Shown: piece by piece, positions 17,780 to 27,631 of the stretch
Numbering within the stretch: position 1 is the stretch's first letter
How the letters are laid out: every line of letters begins with the position of its first letter
Assembly (NCBI GenBank): GCA_011365055.1
Contig: RDOG01000023.1
Coordinates: forward strand, 1-59,005
DNA from: Promethearchaeota archaeon
GTDB taxonomy: Archaea; Asgardarchaeota; Lokiarchaeia; Helarchaeales; RDOG01
Reading direction: 5' to 3'
Length of the DNA stretch: 59,005 nucleotides
Notes under the pieces: generated by a model
What the model was told of the DNA's origin: nothing
Databases searched by the model: none
The model's input: the letters and a program-made list of their open reading frames with translations, nothing else
Position numbers and translations under genes: made by a program

Positions 17780-19027
17780 ATGGATAAATTAAACCAAAAA
17801 TTAAATTGGTTTGAACGCCCAATTTTTATAAATACTCTTTTATTGGCAATTACTACCCTATTTTTTATTTTCAAGTTATTTTTAGGATTTTATTTGAATA
17901 GTTTGGCCTTACAAGCAGATGCTATCGATAATTTGACCGACGTAATTTTCATTATTACAGGTTTAATTGGCATTTTTTTCGTTAATAAAAAGCCAAATGA
18001 AAAATTTCCTTATGGGTATTATAAAATCGAGAATATAATAAGTTTAATCATTTCATTATTAATTTTTTATTCTGCTTACAGCATAATTCAGACTTCAATA
18101 ATTGATATCATCAATATTTTTAGAGGAAGTTATAGAGTTGTTACGTTTATTCCAGCTATTTTTATTATTTTAATAATATTTTTAATAGGTTCATTTGGAT
18201 TGACTCTTTACTTATATTTTGTTGGAAAAAGAAATAATTCACCTATAATTCAATCGGAAGCTAAAGAAAAATTATATGATAATTTGATATCATTCTCGGT
18301 TATTTTAAGTTTCATCGGAGTATTTTTTAATATATTTCTTTTTGATTCGATAATAAGTCTATTTATTGCAGTCTTTATAATTAAAGGAGGATATGATATA
18401 TTCTTAAGTTCTACTAAAATTCTTTTAGATGCAGTTATTGATTTTGATAAACGTAAAGAGCTTTGGAAATTGGTTGAAAAAATGCCAAATATAAAAGAAA
18501 TTAAAAATTTAGATATTAGAGCTTATGGGAGATATAAATTTTTAGAGATTGATCTTCATTTAGATAAGGATATGCCTCTATCTCAAATTAACACACTTGA
18601 AAAGGATTTAGAACGTAAAATAAAGAAAAATTATCCTGAATTTTTTAAAATAGTTATTATAGCTCACGGAATTGAATTTGATTTTATAAAAATAGCTGTA
18701 CCCTTAGAAAATGATAATGGAGAAAAATCCAAAATTTCTAAACATTACGGAGAAAGTCCTTTTTTTGCCATTTTTGTTGTAAAAGATGGAGTATTACAAG
18801 ATTTAAAAATAATTCAAAACAAATTTGCTTCAGAAGAAAAAAGAAAGGGTATATTAGTTTCAGATTGGCTCATATCTGAAAAAATTAATAAAATTTATTT
18901 GAAAAATGTATTAAAAAAAGGTCCATATATAATTTTTAATAATAATTATATAGATACAGTTGTAACAGAATTGGTTAATTTGGATGAGATAATTTCAATC
19001 GAAAAAGAAAAATCAATTAAAAATTGA
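17780..19027 (+). CDS. Cation diffusion facilitator transporter with C-terminal NifX/NafY-like domain
   Basis: Residues 1-220 form the CDF membrane domain with six helices; LQADAIDNLTDVI (about 39-51) and LYDNLISFSVI carry the paired Asp/Asn metal ligands. A cytoplasmic ferredoxin-like region follows (about 225-290). Then IAVPLENDNGEKSKISKHYG and SPFFAIFVV mark a dinitrogenase iron-molybdenum cofactor (NifX/NafY) type domain to the end. The family exports divalent metals such as Zn, Fe or Mn, and the fused domain suggests binding of an iron-containing cofactor or iron sensing. The NifU-like scaffold gene begins ten bases downstream, so the pair links metal flow to Fe-S assembly. Confidence 0.88.
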   Translation: MDKLNQKLNWFERPIFINTLLLAITTLFFIFKLFLGFYLNSLALQADAIDNLTDVIFIITGLIGIFFVNKKPNEKFPYGYYKIENIISLIISLLIFYSAYSIIQTSIIDIINIFRGSYRVVTFIPAIFIILIIFLIGSFGLTLYLYFVGKRNNSPIIQSEAKEKLYDNLISFSVILSFIGVFFNIFLFDSIISLFIAVFIIKGGYDIFLSSTKILLDAVIDFDKRKELWKLVEKMPNIKEIKNLDIRAYGRYKFLEIDLHLDKDMPLSQINTLEKDLERKIKKNYPEFFKIVIIAHGIEFDFIKIAVPLENDNGEKSKISKHYGESPFFAIFVVKDGVLQDLKIIQNKFASEEKRKGILVSDWLISEKINKIYLKNVLKKGPYIIFNNNYIDTVVTELVNLDEIISIEKEKSIKN

Positions 19028-19037
19028 GGAATTTTTA

Positions 19038-19469
19038 ATGGTTAAAAATGAATCTAATGAATTTGATGAATTTGTAAAGCAATTACAAGCAGAAATTGAT
19101 AATGAAGAAGAAAAAGAATTTTCGAAAGCAGTTCTTGAAGAATATCGCAATCCTTCAAACGTGGGAGTGATTTCTAATCCAAACGCAGAAGCTAAATATA
19201 AAGGTCCATGTGGTGATACAATGCACTTTACTTTAAAAATTCAAAACAACGTAATAGAAGATATTAAATTTGTAACTGATGGATGTGGTCCCTCTATTGC
19301 TTGCGGAAGTAAATTAACTAAGATGGTTAAGAATTTACCAATTGAAAAAGCTTTAAGTATTAAACCAGAAGATTTAGTCAAAGAATTAGAATGGTTACCG
19401 CCAGATCATGAACATTGCGCTTTATTAGCTATTCGAACCTTAAATAAAGCATTTAACAAAGAAATTTAA
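19038..19469 (+). CDS. NifU/IscU-like Fe-S cluster scaffold
   Basis: The 143-residue protein contains the three scaffold cysteines in context: KYKGPCGDTM, TDGCGPSIACGS and PPDHEHCALLA. GVISNPNAEA upstream is also typical. It would hold nascent Fe-S clusters for transfer to apoproteins in the cytoplasm. An N-terminal acidic extension (about 30 residues, rich in Glu) precedes the domain. GAGGAA lies before the ATG. It is co-directional with and almost abuts the CDF-NifX transporter, and no cysteine desulfurase gene is present here. Confidence 0.9.
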   Translation: MVKNESNEFDEFVKQLQAEIDNEEEKEFSKAVLEEYRNPSNVGVISNPNAEAKYKGPCGDTMHFTLKIQNNVIEDIKFVTDGCGPSIACGSKLTKMVKNLPIEKALSIKPEDLVKELEWLPPDHEHCALLAIRTLNKAFNKEI

Positions 19470-19521
19470 GGTTGATAGGTTTATATTTTTTTAATTCATC
19501 TTAATTCTTGAGAGGATTAAA

Positions 19522-20787
19522 GTGTCAATCAATGTTGATGATTCAGATGCAAAGTATATGCATAATTATGTTAAAGAGCTAGGTGCATTCAGCCGTTCTC
19601 CAGGATCTTCAGGAGAAAGAAAAGGTGCTGAATTGACTGCAGAACACATGAAAAAGTTTTCCGATGACGTGAAAATAGAAGATTTTCAATTAGCACCAAA
19701 AGCTGCTTTGGGGTGGATTAAACTTTTTGTTCCTTTATTCTTTATTGCACTCATTACGTTTTATTTAGTTCCTATTTTAAGTGCAATCTTAATGGCTTTT
19801 AATTTATTCATTGCAGTTGGTGAGTTTGTATTTTACAAGAAAGTTATTGATCCTTTTCTCCCAAAAAAAAGATCACAGAATACTTATAGCATCATTAATC
19901 CTTCCCAAGATACAAGACAAACCATAATTTTTTCGGGACACGTTGATTCACCTTTCCAATTTAACTTCATTAAATGGTGGGGAGGACGGATTTATGCGAT
20001 TTTAGTGTTTGGAGCGATAGTTATTTTTCTTCTTTTTGGCATTTTAAGCATATTAAATGCTATTTTGATTACTATTGATTTATTTATTCCAGGGTACATG
20101 ATACGATATACAACTCACGTGATTTTTTTCATTATTTGGATAATTTTTTGGTGCCTAAGTCCTATTGGAGCTTTATTTTTCTTATTTACAACTTGGGTTG
20201 AAACCCCAGGATGTGGTGATAATTTATCTGCAGTTTCTGTTGCATTGGGTGTAGGTAATTCATTAAAAAAAGCAAAAGAAACTGGAGGATTTTTCCCTGA
20301 ACACACAAAAGTCATCATCATGGCATTTGGATCTGAAGAATCATTTCTAAGGGGCGCAATGGCTTACGCGAAAGCTCATAAAGATGAATTATTAGGAGAA
20401 AATGCAATCGTGATTAATATGGAGGTAATCGTAGAACCAGATAATTTCTATGCGATAACTAGAGACCTTAATGGCACCGTTGGTTTATCTAAAAAGGTAG
20501 TGAATGATATAATAAAAGTTTCAAAGGAATTAGGATTTAATGTAAGAAAATTGGCAGCACCTTTAGGAGCAGGATCGTCCGATTCTGCAGCACTTGCGAG
20601 AGAGGGGATTGAGACAACATGCATCTTTGGGATAAATATTGGCAAGATAATACGGGGAAAAGGATATTTTAATAATTATCATACAGTGAGAGATACACCA
20701 GATAAAGTAGATCCAAAGGCTTTAGAACAAGTATTAAGTATTTGTCTTCATTACTTGAAGACCAAAGATGAAGAAATTTCAGTTTAA
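19522..20787 (+). CDS. M28-family metallopeptidase with membrane insertion
   Basis: The 421-residue protein has the M28 (aminopeptidase Y/QPCT-like) metal ligands: FSGHVDSP (His, Asp), GCGDNLSA (Asp), FGSEES (Glu-Glu) and YHTVRDTPDKV (His). ASGS-like GAGSSDSAAL completes the fold. Two hydrophobic pairs (about residues 70-115 and 160-220) are inserted, so the enzyme is membrane-embedded with its active site in a domain split by helices. GTG is the start, supported by GAGG six bases upstream. It likely releases N-terminal residues from peptides; substrate is unknown. Confidence 0.85.
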   Translation: MSINVDDSDAKYMHNYVKELGAFSRSPGSSGERKGAELTAEHMKKFSDDVKIEDFQLAPKAALGWIKLFVPLFFIALITFYLVPILSAILMAFNLFIAVGEFVFYKKVIDPFLPKKRSQNTYSIINPSQDTRQTIIFSGHVDSPFQFNFIKWWGGRIYAILVFGAIVIFLLFGILSILNAILITIDLFIPGYMIRYTTHVIFFIIWIIFWCLSPIGALFFLFTTWVETPGCGDNLSAVSVALGVGNSLKKAKETGGFFPEHTKVIIMAFGSEESFLRGAMAYAKAHKDELLGENAIVINMEVIVEPDNFYAITRDLNGTVGLSKKVVNDIIKVSKELGFNVRKLAAPLGAGSSDSAALAREGIETTCIFGINIGKIIRGKGYFNNYHTVRDTPDKVDPKALEQVLSICLHYLKTKDEEISV

Positions 20788-20853
20788 TTAATTATAAAGA
20801 GAGAGAAAAAAGTTTATTGTTTTTTATGAAACACTTCGAGGGAAATTCAAAAA

Positions 20854-21672
20854 ATGAATGAAATTAATCGGAAGGAGATAATGAAATACATTTTTGACGA
20901 AGTTTCTAAAAGATATGACAATCCATATCTAAGATTTTTTATTACTAGTTCAAAAAGTATGGTTTCCAAGTTGAATTTAAAAGGTAATGAGCGAGTTTTG
21001 GATATTGCAACAGGAACAGGACATACTGCCCTTGAGATAGCTAAAAAGTTGCCAAATGGCGAAGTAATAGGAATTGATTATTCTAATGGCATGTTGAGGG
21101 TTGCTAGGGAGAAAGCTAAATCAATGAATATCTCTAATGTGAATTTTAGAGAAATGGACATGGAAGAAATTAACTTCCAAAGTAATAGTTTTGATATTGC
21201 ATTATGTTCTTTTGCAATTTTCTTTGCAGATGATATGATTCAATTACTGCAAAATATCGTATCTAAAGTCAAAAAAAATGGAAAAATTATGATTACGACA
21301 TTTTCTGAAGGATTTCTTCAACCGTGTATGGGATTATTTCATGAACGTTTGAAAAAATTCGGTATTTATGTCCCAAGTAAAATGCCATCACAAAGAGTTA
21401 TAAAAAAAGAGCAATGTAAGGAATTATTTAAAAAAGTTGGTTTAAAACAAATAATTATTACACAGGAACAACATGGCTTTTTTATCGAAAATTCTGAAAA
21501 TTGGTGGGAATTAATTAATGGTTCGGGTTCAAGTGGATATATTAAAAACCTACCCAAAAAAAAATTAGAGGATTTCAAAAAAGAACATTTTAATGAGATT
21601 AATAATCTTGCCTCCAAACAAGGTATTTGGGTTGAAGTCGGTGTATTATATACTCTCGGAAAAAAACTTTAA
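20854..21672 (+). CDS. SAM-dependent methyltransferase, UbiE/MenG-like class I
   Basis: The 272-residue protein contains motif I VLDIATGTGHTALEIA (about residues 49-64), GIDYSNGML (motif II, acidic end of the second strand), and DMEEINFQSNSFDIALCSF (motifs III/IV). This matches small-molecule methyltransferases of the UbiE/Methyltransf_11 type. It begins with an N-terminal helix pair, FDEVSKRYDNPYLR, also typical of that group. The substrate may be a quinone, lipid or other metabolite but cannot be told. It lies alone, 66 bases after the M28 peptidase. Confidence 0.82.
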   Translation: MNEINRKEIMKYIFDEVSKRYDNPYLRFFITSSKSMVSKLNLKGNERVLDIATGTGHTALEIAKKLPNGEVIGIDYSNGMLRVAREKAKSMNISNVNFREMDMEEINFQSNSFDIALCSFAIFFADDMIQLLQNIVSKVKKNGKIMITTFSEGFLQPCMGLFHERLKKFGIYVPSKMPSQRVIKKEQCKELFKKVGLKQIIITQEQHGFFIENSENWWELINGSGSSGYIKNLPKKKLEDFKKEHFNEINNLASKQGIWVEVGVLYTLGKKL

Positions 21673-22002
21673 TTTTTATTTTATTCTCTTTCATTAATTT
21701 GAAAGACAACTATAGAGGGAATGGTAATGTTATTTTCGTCCCAAGCCTGAACGCGGGTGCATTCTGCAACTCTTTAGGTAAAAAATTATGTTTCACAAAA
21801 ATTTCTTGCTCAGTTACATAAGTTTTGAATAAAAGAAGAATTTTGTCTTTTATTAATCAAAAAAAACCTTTTTATTTTTAGTTTAAATTTTTTAATCACT
21901 CAAATTGAAATTCTTAATATATATGATCTCGAGATTTCAATTGATTTATTATTAAACAACGTTGTTTTATTAAAAAAGAATAGTCTATAGGTGAAAAAAA
22001 AT
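21673..22002. other. Intergenic stretch with possible minus-strand relic
   Basis: On the minus strand, 21714-21840 reads KTYVTEQEIFVKHNF, then LPKELQ in one frame, and about 21677-21760 reads CTRVQAWDENNITIP then VVFQINERE in another. It looks like the tail of a decayed gene with a frameshift, but I cannot name the family. The rest is AT-rich leader for the acyl-CoA dehydrogenase gene, whose AGGTG site lies just before 22003. Confidence 0.3.
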
Positions 22003-23571
22003 ATGATTGATAGTTATTGGTGGTGGACTGATGAAGAGAAAGCCCTTGCAAAGGAAGTTGACAAATTTTGTGATGATAATATGGAAGCAGCAGAGAGGGC
22101 TCATGTTGAAAAGCGGTTTCCTTGGGAAACCATGAAGAAAGTTGGCGAAAAATATATGGGAGCAGGAGTTCCAAAAGAATATGGTGGTATGGGACTTGGA
22201 GCTACTGGTTCCTGTATTGTCGCTGAAGCTCTCGGAAGATTATATGCAGTCGGGCATGTCTTTGTCGTCTCCATGTTAGGTGGTTTACATCAATTAATAA
22301 TGTATGGAACTGAATCACAAAAGAAAAAATATTTAACTCAAATTGCAGGTGGAAAGGTACTTGGTGCGGTAATGATTACAGAACCATTCGCAGGTTCTGA
22401 CGCGGCAAATGTATACACTACTGCTAAAAAAGAGGGCGATAAATGGATCATTAATGGTAAAAAACGGATGATTACTGGAGCTGGAGCTGCAGGAAGATAT
22501 TTTGCATATATCAAAACTAGCGATGATCCTGCGGATAGAAAAGCATACAAACATTTAACTGCATTTATCTTAGACAGAGGTATGAAGGGTTTCACGCTCG
22601 AAAAAATTAACGATCTTGTGGGCTTTGATAATGTCCCCAATGGATACGTAAACATGGAAGATATGGAAGTTCCTGATGAGAATCGTATAGGTGATGCAGG
22701 TGCTGGATGGCAAGTAATGATGTCAGGTCTAAACTTTGAGCGTCTCATCGCTGGAGCCACGCTTGGTGGAGGTTTAGGAGATATCATAAAATTGCTCGCA
22801 CATTACATGGAAAGAAGAGTGCAGTTTAACAGTCAAGTAAAACGTTTCACGAATTTACAATTTGATTTAGCAGATATCATAAAGAAATATTTTATTTCTA
22901 GATTAATTTGTTATTACTCAGCATATTTATTAGACCATAACAAGGAATTGAAATTAACTGAGTTTGAAACAGGAACTTGGGCGTCTATAGCAAAGATTTA
23001 TGCGACAGAATCAGCAAGAGAGATTGGATCGACAGCAGTTCAAATTTGTGGTGGAGACGGTTTGACCAGATTCTATCCACTTGAAAGATTGGTTAGAGAA
23101 GCAAAAATAGGTGAGATTGTTGCAGGAACGACAGAAGTACAAAAAATGATCATTTATAGAATGACACAACAAAAAAGAGGGTTCTTAGACATAACGCATT
23201 ATTTCAAAATTCATGAAACACTTGGAGTTCCAATTATTACAAACGGACCGAGTCAATGGGAAGGTATTGAAATCAATAAAGATAACGTGTTAAAAGTGTT
23301 AGCAGAGGATTATAGAGTTAATCCTGGTTTATATATGACGGTTGATGATATAAAGCTCCAAACTGCTGGAAGAAAGAAACCAATTGTTGAAGCTCTTGAA
23401 GAATTAGAAAAGGAAGGAACGATTGTAACCTTCAAAGGTAGAGATGGCAAGATTCACATGGCAAAAGCTAATTTTGTTGGACTTAGAAAAGCAAATCCAA
23501 AAGAACATTATAGATACTTCCCAGATTGGGTTAAAGATGACGAATTTTTGATGGCCATGACTAAATTTTAG
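22003..23571 (+). CDS. Acyl-CoA dehydrogenase with C-terminal extension
   Basis: This FAD enzyme oxidises an acyl-CoA at the alpha-beta bond. The signature TEPFAGSDAANV lies near residue 124. The usual EGT catalytic position reads VAGTTEVQKMI (Ala for Glu), while MSGLNFERLIAG carries a glutamate in the helix-G position used as base by isovaleryl-CoA-type enzymes, so the protein should be active with a branched or long acyl chain. After the normal end (about residue 400) come about 120 extra residues (VDDIKLQTAGRKKPIVEALE, LEKEGTIVTFKG) that resemble a winged-helix fold. ATG 22003 has AGGTG at correct spacing. The HTH/Fe-S gene follows. Confidence 0.87.
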   Translation: MIDSYWWWTDEEKALAKEVDKFCDDNMEAAERAHVEKRFPWETMKKVGEKYMGAGVPKEYGGMGLGATGSCIVAEALGRLYAVGHVFVVSMLGGLHQLIMYGTESQKKKYLTQIAGGKVLGAVMITEPFAGSDAANVYTTAKKEGDKWIINGKKRMITGAGAAGRYFAYIKTSDDPADRKAYKHLTAFILDRGMKGFTLEKINDLVGFDNVPNGYVNMEDMEVPDENRIGDAGAGWQVMMSGLNFERLIAGATLGGGLGDIIKLLAHYMERRVQFNSQVKRFTNLQFDLADIIKKYFISRLICYYSAYLLDHNKELKLTEFETGTWASIAKIYATESAREIGSTAVQICGGDGLTRFYPLERLVREAKIGEIVAGTTEVQKMIIYRMTQQKRGFLDITHYFKIHETLGVPIITNGPSQWEGIEINKDNVLKVLAEDYRVNPGLYMTVDDIKLQTAGRKKPIVEALEELEKEGTIVTFKGRDGKIHMAKANFVGLRKANPKEHYRYFPDWVKDDEFLMAMTKF

Positions 23572-23711
23572 TCATTTTTCAAAATTTTTCCTTTTTTTTA
23601 TTTTATTAATAAGAATGTATCACAATATTGAACATTTAAAATAAATTTTTATTTCTTTAACGTTAGGCATTAATAATTTTATTAACTTCTATTAGAAGGG
23701 CAGGTTATAAT

Positions 23712-24869
23712 ATGAGTGATGACGATTCGGCATATCGAGAATTACAACAGCATCTCGATGAATTACCAATTGGATTCCCAGCCACAAAATCTGGAGTAGA
23801 ATTACGGTTATTAAAACATTTCTTTACACCCGAAGAAGCAAGAATTGCGACCAAATTAAGTCGACATTTCGAACCTTTATCGAAAATTCATAACAAAGTT
23901 AAAGAGCTAGGCATATCCCTTGATGAATTGGAAAAGCATTTAGATAACATGGTAAGCAAGGGAGGTATTGATATTGATAAGAGAGGAAATGAAAAATTAT
24001 ATGCTAATTCTGTATTAGCTGTTGGCATGTTTGAACACAAAGTTAATCAATTATCAAAAGAATTTTTAGATGATTTTTTTGGATATTCTATTGAAGGATT
24101 TGGAATGGAATTCTTAAGCACCCAAATCGCTCAATTAAGAATCATACCAATTGAAGAAAGTATTAGCCCCGAACATCATGTAATTCAATACGATCAGTTA
24201 GAGAAATTAATTAAAGAATCTGATGGTCCTTTTGGGCTACAAGACTGCATATGTAGGAAAATGAAAGGTTTTTATAATATTCCTTGTAAAGTTACATCCA
24301 GAATAGAGACTTGTATATCAACTGGAACAGAAGCAAGAATGTATATAGACCAAGGATGGGCTCGTGAGGTTTCTAAGGAAGAAGTCCTCGAGGTTTTACG
24401 ACAAAATGAAGCTGATGGATTAGTCCTTCAACCAGGAAATTTTTTAAACCCAAATTTCATTTGCAGTTGTTGTGGTTGTTGTTGTGGAATTTTATCTGTA
24501 ATAATGAAAAGTTTGTCTAATCCCGTTGACTTTATAGCTACAAATTACTATGCTGTAATAGAACCGGAAGCATGTACTGGATGTGGAACTTGTTTGGACC
24601 GCTGTCAAATGAATGCTTTAACTCTGAAAAATGATGTACCAACAGTTAATTTAAAAAGGTGCCTTGGATGTGGATTATGCGTCCCAACTTGTCCAGCGGA
24701 TGCAATAAAGCTGGTAAAAAAAGATGAAGTTACACATCCTTTTCAGACAAAGGACGAACTACACGATAAAATTTTGGAGAAAAAGACGGAATTAAGAAAA
24801 ATACAAGAAGAAAAGATGGAACAAAAAAGAAGACGAAAAGAAGCAAGAGCAAAACAATCAATTAAATGA
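23712..24869 (+). CDS. HTH-Fe-S protein with CxCCxCCC centre and two 4Fe-4S motifs (paralogue 1)
   Basis: The N-terminal 100 residues form a helical, winged-helix-like region (PEEARIATKLSRHF, LEKHLDNMVSKGGI). Then come cysteines C179, C181, C192 and C201, the cluster CSCCGCCC at 251-258, and two ferredoxin motifs CTGCGTCLDRC (288-298) and CLGCGLCVPTCP (317-328). The C-terminus is a basic coiled coil. Two paralogues occur at 41449-42555 and 42923-44047 with the same order. Its position 140 bases after an acyl-CoA dehydrogenase suggests electron transfer from, or redox control of, beta-oxidation. Both a DNA-binding sensor and a redox enzyme subunit are possible. Confidence 0.8.
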   Translation: MSDDDSAYRELQQHLDELPIGFPATKSGVELRLLKHFFTPEEARIATKLSRHFEPLSKIHNKVKELGISLDELEKHLDNMVSKGGIDIDKRGNEKLYANSVLAVGMFEHKVNQLSKEFLDDFFGYSIEGFGMEFLSTQIAQLRIIPIEESISPEHHVIQYDQLEKLIKESDGPFGLQDCICRKMKGFYNIPCKVTSRIETCISTGTEARMYIDQGWAREVSKEEVLEVLRQNEADGLVLQPGNFLNPNFICSCCGCCCGILSVIMKSLSNPVDFIATNYYAVIEPEACTGCGTCLDRCQMNALTLKNDVPTVNLKRCLGCGLCVPTCPADAIKLVKKDEVTHPFQTKDELHDKILEKKTELRKIQEEKMEQKRRRKEARAKQSIK

Positions 24870-24883
24870 TGCTAAAACTTTTT

Positions 24884-25069
24884 TTAACTAATTTTTGGAA
24901 TGTTAAATAGCCAAATTATTCTTTTTTCTTGCTCTTGAACATGTATGTCAAATTTTATGTTTTCATATTGCAATCCAAGCCAAAAATGAGCTGCACAAGC
25001 ACCTATATCGATATCAGTATGTTTCCACTTCAAATGTTTATATCCAATAGGTTTGCTGATCTCAATCAC
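24884..25069 (-). pseudogene. C-terminal relic of a nitroreductase-family gene
   Basis: The 61 readable residues (LKWKHTDIDIGACAAHFWLG, LQYENIKF, RIIWLFNIPKIS) resemble the C-terminal part of archaeal FMN-dependent nitroreductase-like proteins, where D-I-G-x-A-x-x-H-F is conserved. The fragment has no start and stops being homologous where the tyrosine recombinase relic on the other strand begins (about 25078). It looks like a gene end left after a recombination. The assignment rests on a short motif. Confidence 0.4.
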
Positions 25070-25077
25070 TGGATATA

Positions 25078-25669
25078 AACGAAAATGGAAAGATGATGAA
25101 AAGGAAAATTTTGGAGAAATCCTAACGAATGATGAAATTAAGCTAGTTTTACACGAATTGAAACGAATAAATATCAGAAATTACGTCATGCTTTACATCA
25201 TGGCTGATACTTCCATGCGCGTGGATGGCATGACGAATATTAAACTTGAAAATATAGATTTAGAAAAAAGAATCATCATCATGCAGTATAAAAATAACCT
25301 TAGAAAATATGCATTTGGTAAGAATTTTAAAATTGAGTTAGAAAAGTATCTGATGGTAAGAAAACGTCTTAATTCCATCCATTATAATGATATTTGGTTA
25401 TTTTTTTCCCAGAAATCAACGAAGTTTACGGCCGATAATTTTAAAGATCACGTGTATCCAAAAATTGCACGGCTCATTAAAAACTCACTAGAAAAAAAAT
25501 GACTACTTATGATTTTCGGAGGAGTTTTAGGACCAATAGGCTCAATTTAAAACAATTACCTGGGCATGTGGACATAATGATGAATCATAAAACGAAACTT
25601 GCTCAAGCTTATGAGAAACCAACCGATGAGATGTTGGTACAATGGTTCGATGCTTTTGAAGAGATTTAA
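25078..25669 (+). pseudogene. Tyrosine recombinase (integrase) catalytic domain, frameshifted
   Basis: Frame one reads LTNDEIKLVLHEL and MADTSMRVDGMTNIKLENID (the first catalytic Arg lies in SMRVDG) and stops at a TGA at 25500-25502. The adjoining -1 frame starts with an overlapping ATG at 25499 and continues TTYDFRRSFRTNRL, then MMNHKTKLAQAYEKPTDEM, which supplies the second Arg region and the catalytic Tyr (AYEKP). The change sits on a run of eight As, so it is either a decayed gene or a -1 frameshift site. The N-terminal DNA-binding domain is absent. The usual HxxR box reads YDFR and LGH reads MNH. It is likely the relic of an integrated element. Confidence 0.7.
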
Positions 25670-26454
25670 GATTAATTATAGACAAATTTTTAATCAGATT
25701 AATAAAAATATTTTGTGATATGATATCATTAAAAAAAATACATTATTTAATTATGCAATTGGTATCTATTATCATCTTATTATTGCAGGATATCAAAATG
25801 AGCTTTGAAATAATGCCTTATCTTGCTTTAAACGGCGAAAAATATTATTTTCACTTAATAAAAAAATATTGGAAAAAAATATATAATTCTCTTTCCTTTA
25901 AAAGGACAAATTTCAATGCACGCCATTAATGCAATTGTAAAAGTATTGGTTCGAACACACATAATTAGTTTTCATTAGTTTTTACCTTTGATCCAATTAA
26001 CATTCAAAAATACTTAAACAAAGATTATTCGAAATAAAAAAAAAGTTGTTTCTATGACTGAGGTACGTTTTTGATTTATTAATTTTGGTTATATGATAGT
26101 TGAGCTACCTATGATATAAAATCTGTTTAGTAACGCTAATAATGGACGAATTAACTATCATCAATAAAAGTATAAAGAATTTGTTTTAAAGATAAAATGT
26201 TTAATATATAATTCAAGGTTTATAATGGTTTTAATAAATGAATTAAACGTTTCGGAAAAATTTCTATAATCTTTATTTTCAAAAAATATAAACATATTAA
26301 AATATCAGATTCAACAACAAATATTTATAAAAATAAGAATGAAGAAAAGAATTCAATTTTAAATAATCATAAAAGAAATATATATGATTATTAATTCTTT
26401 ATGTAAATTTCTATAAATTTACGATTTTAATATTTGCAAAAGGGTAATCAGACT
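25670..26454. other. AT-rich stretch without a supported gene
   Basis: A 69-codon frame at 25720-25929 has a hydrophobic start but low-complexity codons, no ribosome binding site and no family match. The region 25930-26430 has no gene, repeat or hairpin that I can support. It separates the recombinase relic from the next intact gene. Confidence 0.4.
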
Positions 26455-27267
26455 TTGTCACCTATGGAAACAGAATTAATTGGTTTATTAGTTTTGATCT
26501 TTTTGTCTATTGGCTATTATATTATTTATTTTTGGAAGTTTATAAAAAATGCTTACTTTCCTTCAATTGAAGAAAATGATTTGATGACCCAAAGCGAAAA
26601 GGAAAGAAAATTAACAAAGAAAAAAATTACCTTTTTTATCCTACCTTCTCCATTTATTTTTACTTTTACATTGTTAATCCTTTTTAATCAACTTGATTTA
26701 ACAAGTATTTTTGCAATGGCGACAATTTTTAGCCAACTTGTAATTTTTATTGTGAATGACTTCTATTTGGAACCATTTTTTCGTCGAGCATTCATAATTC
26801 CTTTTATTTTCTCAATTTTTTTTATAATTCTTAGTGTGATAGGGATTTCTTATATTTTTATATTTATGGCTGAATTATTATATTCTATCTGGGATCTTGA
26901 ATTTAGTATTATCTGGCTGTTTACTGGTATACTTGTCATATTACCTAGCACATATTTAACAGGATGGTTTTGGGATAAAGCAGAGAAAGCATACTTTAAG
27001 AAGCAAGTTAAAAATGGAGGAAAGTTAATCGCTTCTCTTTATACTTTAATATTTGGAATACTAATCTTTTTCTTTGGATTCTTAAACTTTTTAGTTTTAT
27101 TGGGAATTGTCGAGTTTAAATCTGGAAGACCCTTAATATTTAACATGGTACCATTTATAGAAATTTTATCCTGGATATTGTTACTAGGGGGATGTTTAAT
27201 TATAAGTTGCTCAATTTTATTTTTTATTAAAATAAGGAAGGCGCGAAAAAATATTTTAGGTTGGTAA
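26455..27267 (+). CDS. Hypothetical polytopic membrane protein (270 aa)
   Basis: About seven hydrophobic segments are spread over the whole length, with a short charged loop (SIEENDLMTQSEKERKLTKK) between the first and second. The end is basic (IRKARKNILGW). An AAAAGGG ends ten bases before TTG 26455, so that start is used; an earlier TTG at 26434 and an ATG at 26464 are alternatives. No transporter or enzyme motif is recognisable. It is the only intact gene in a neighbourhood of decayed ones. Confidence 0.6.
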   Translation: MSPMETELIGLLVLIFLSIGYYIIYFWKFIKNAYFPSIEENDLMTQSEKERKLTKKKITFFILPSPFIFTFTLLILFNQLDLTSIFAMATIFSQLVIFIVNDFYLEPFFRRAFIIPFIFSIFFIILSVIGISYIFIFMAELLYSIWDLEFSIIWLFTGILVILPSTYLTGWFWDKAEKAYFKKQVKNGGKLIASLYTLIFGILIFFFGFLNFLVLLGIVEFKSGRPLIFNMVPFIEILSWILLLGGCLIISCSILFFIKIRKARKNILGW

Positions 27268-27631
27268 ATAGAATAAAATTATAGCGGGGATGTTAATCTC
27301 ATTCGGTAAGATTTGTATTCTATTATTCTTAATGGAATATTCAAGTTTTTTTAATAATTTTATTTAAAAGAATTTGAGGTCAAAAATATCAATTTATGTT
27401 TCAAAAAAATTTATTACCTTACGTGAAATAGAATGAAAATTAAAAAAATTAGTTTTTGGCTGCAAATTTTCATAACCGTAAAATTGTATCATACAATTTT
27501 TTTCAAATTTTTGAAGGCAAAAATGTATTTTCTAAATTGATATTAGATTATTCACCTATATATAAAAAGTATTTTTTAGTGGTCTCATCATCTAAGAGGG
27601 AATATAAAGAGGAGGAGGAGGGAAATTCTTT

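Noticed and set aside
17780..19469. Part of a nitrogenase cluster (NifX and NifU)
   Set aside because: NifX-like and NifU-like domains occur widely in general iron metabolism, and no nifHDK-like genes are present.
22338..22787. Long opposite-strand frame within the acyl-CoA dehydrogenase gene
   Set aside because: Shadow of a clear gene; low-quality protein with no family features.
25720..25929. 69-aa open frame
   Set aside because: Low-complexity composition and no start signal; probably chance.
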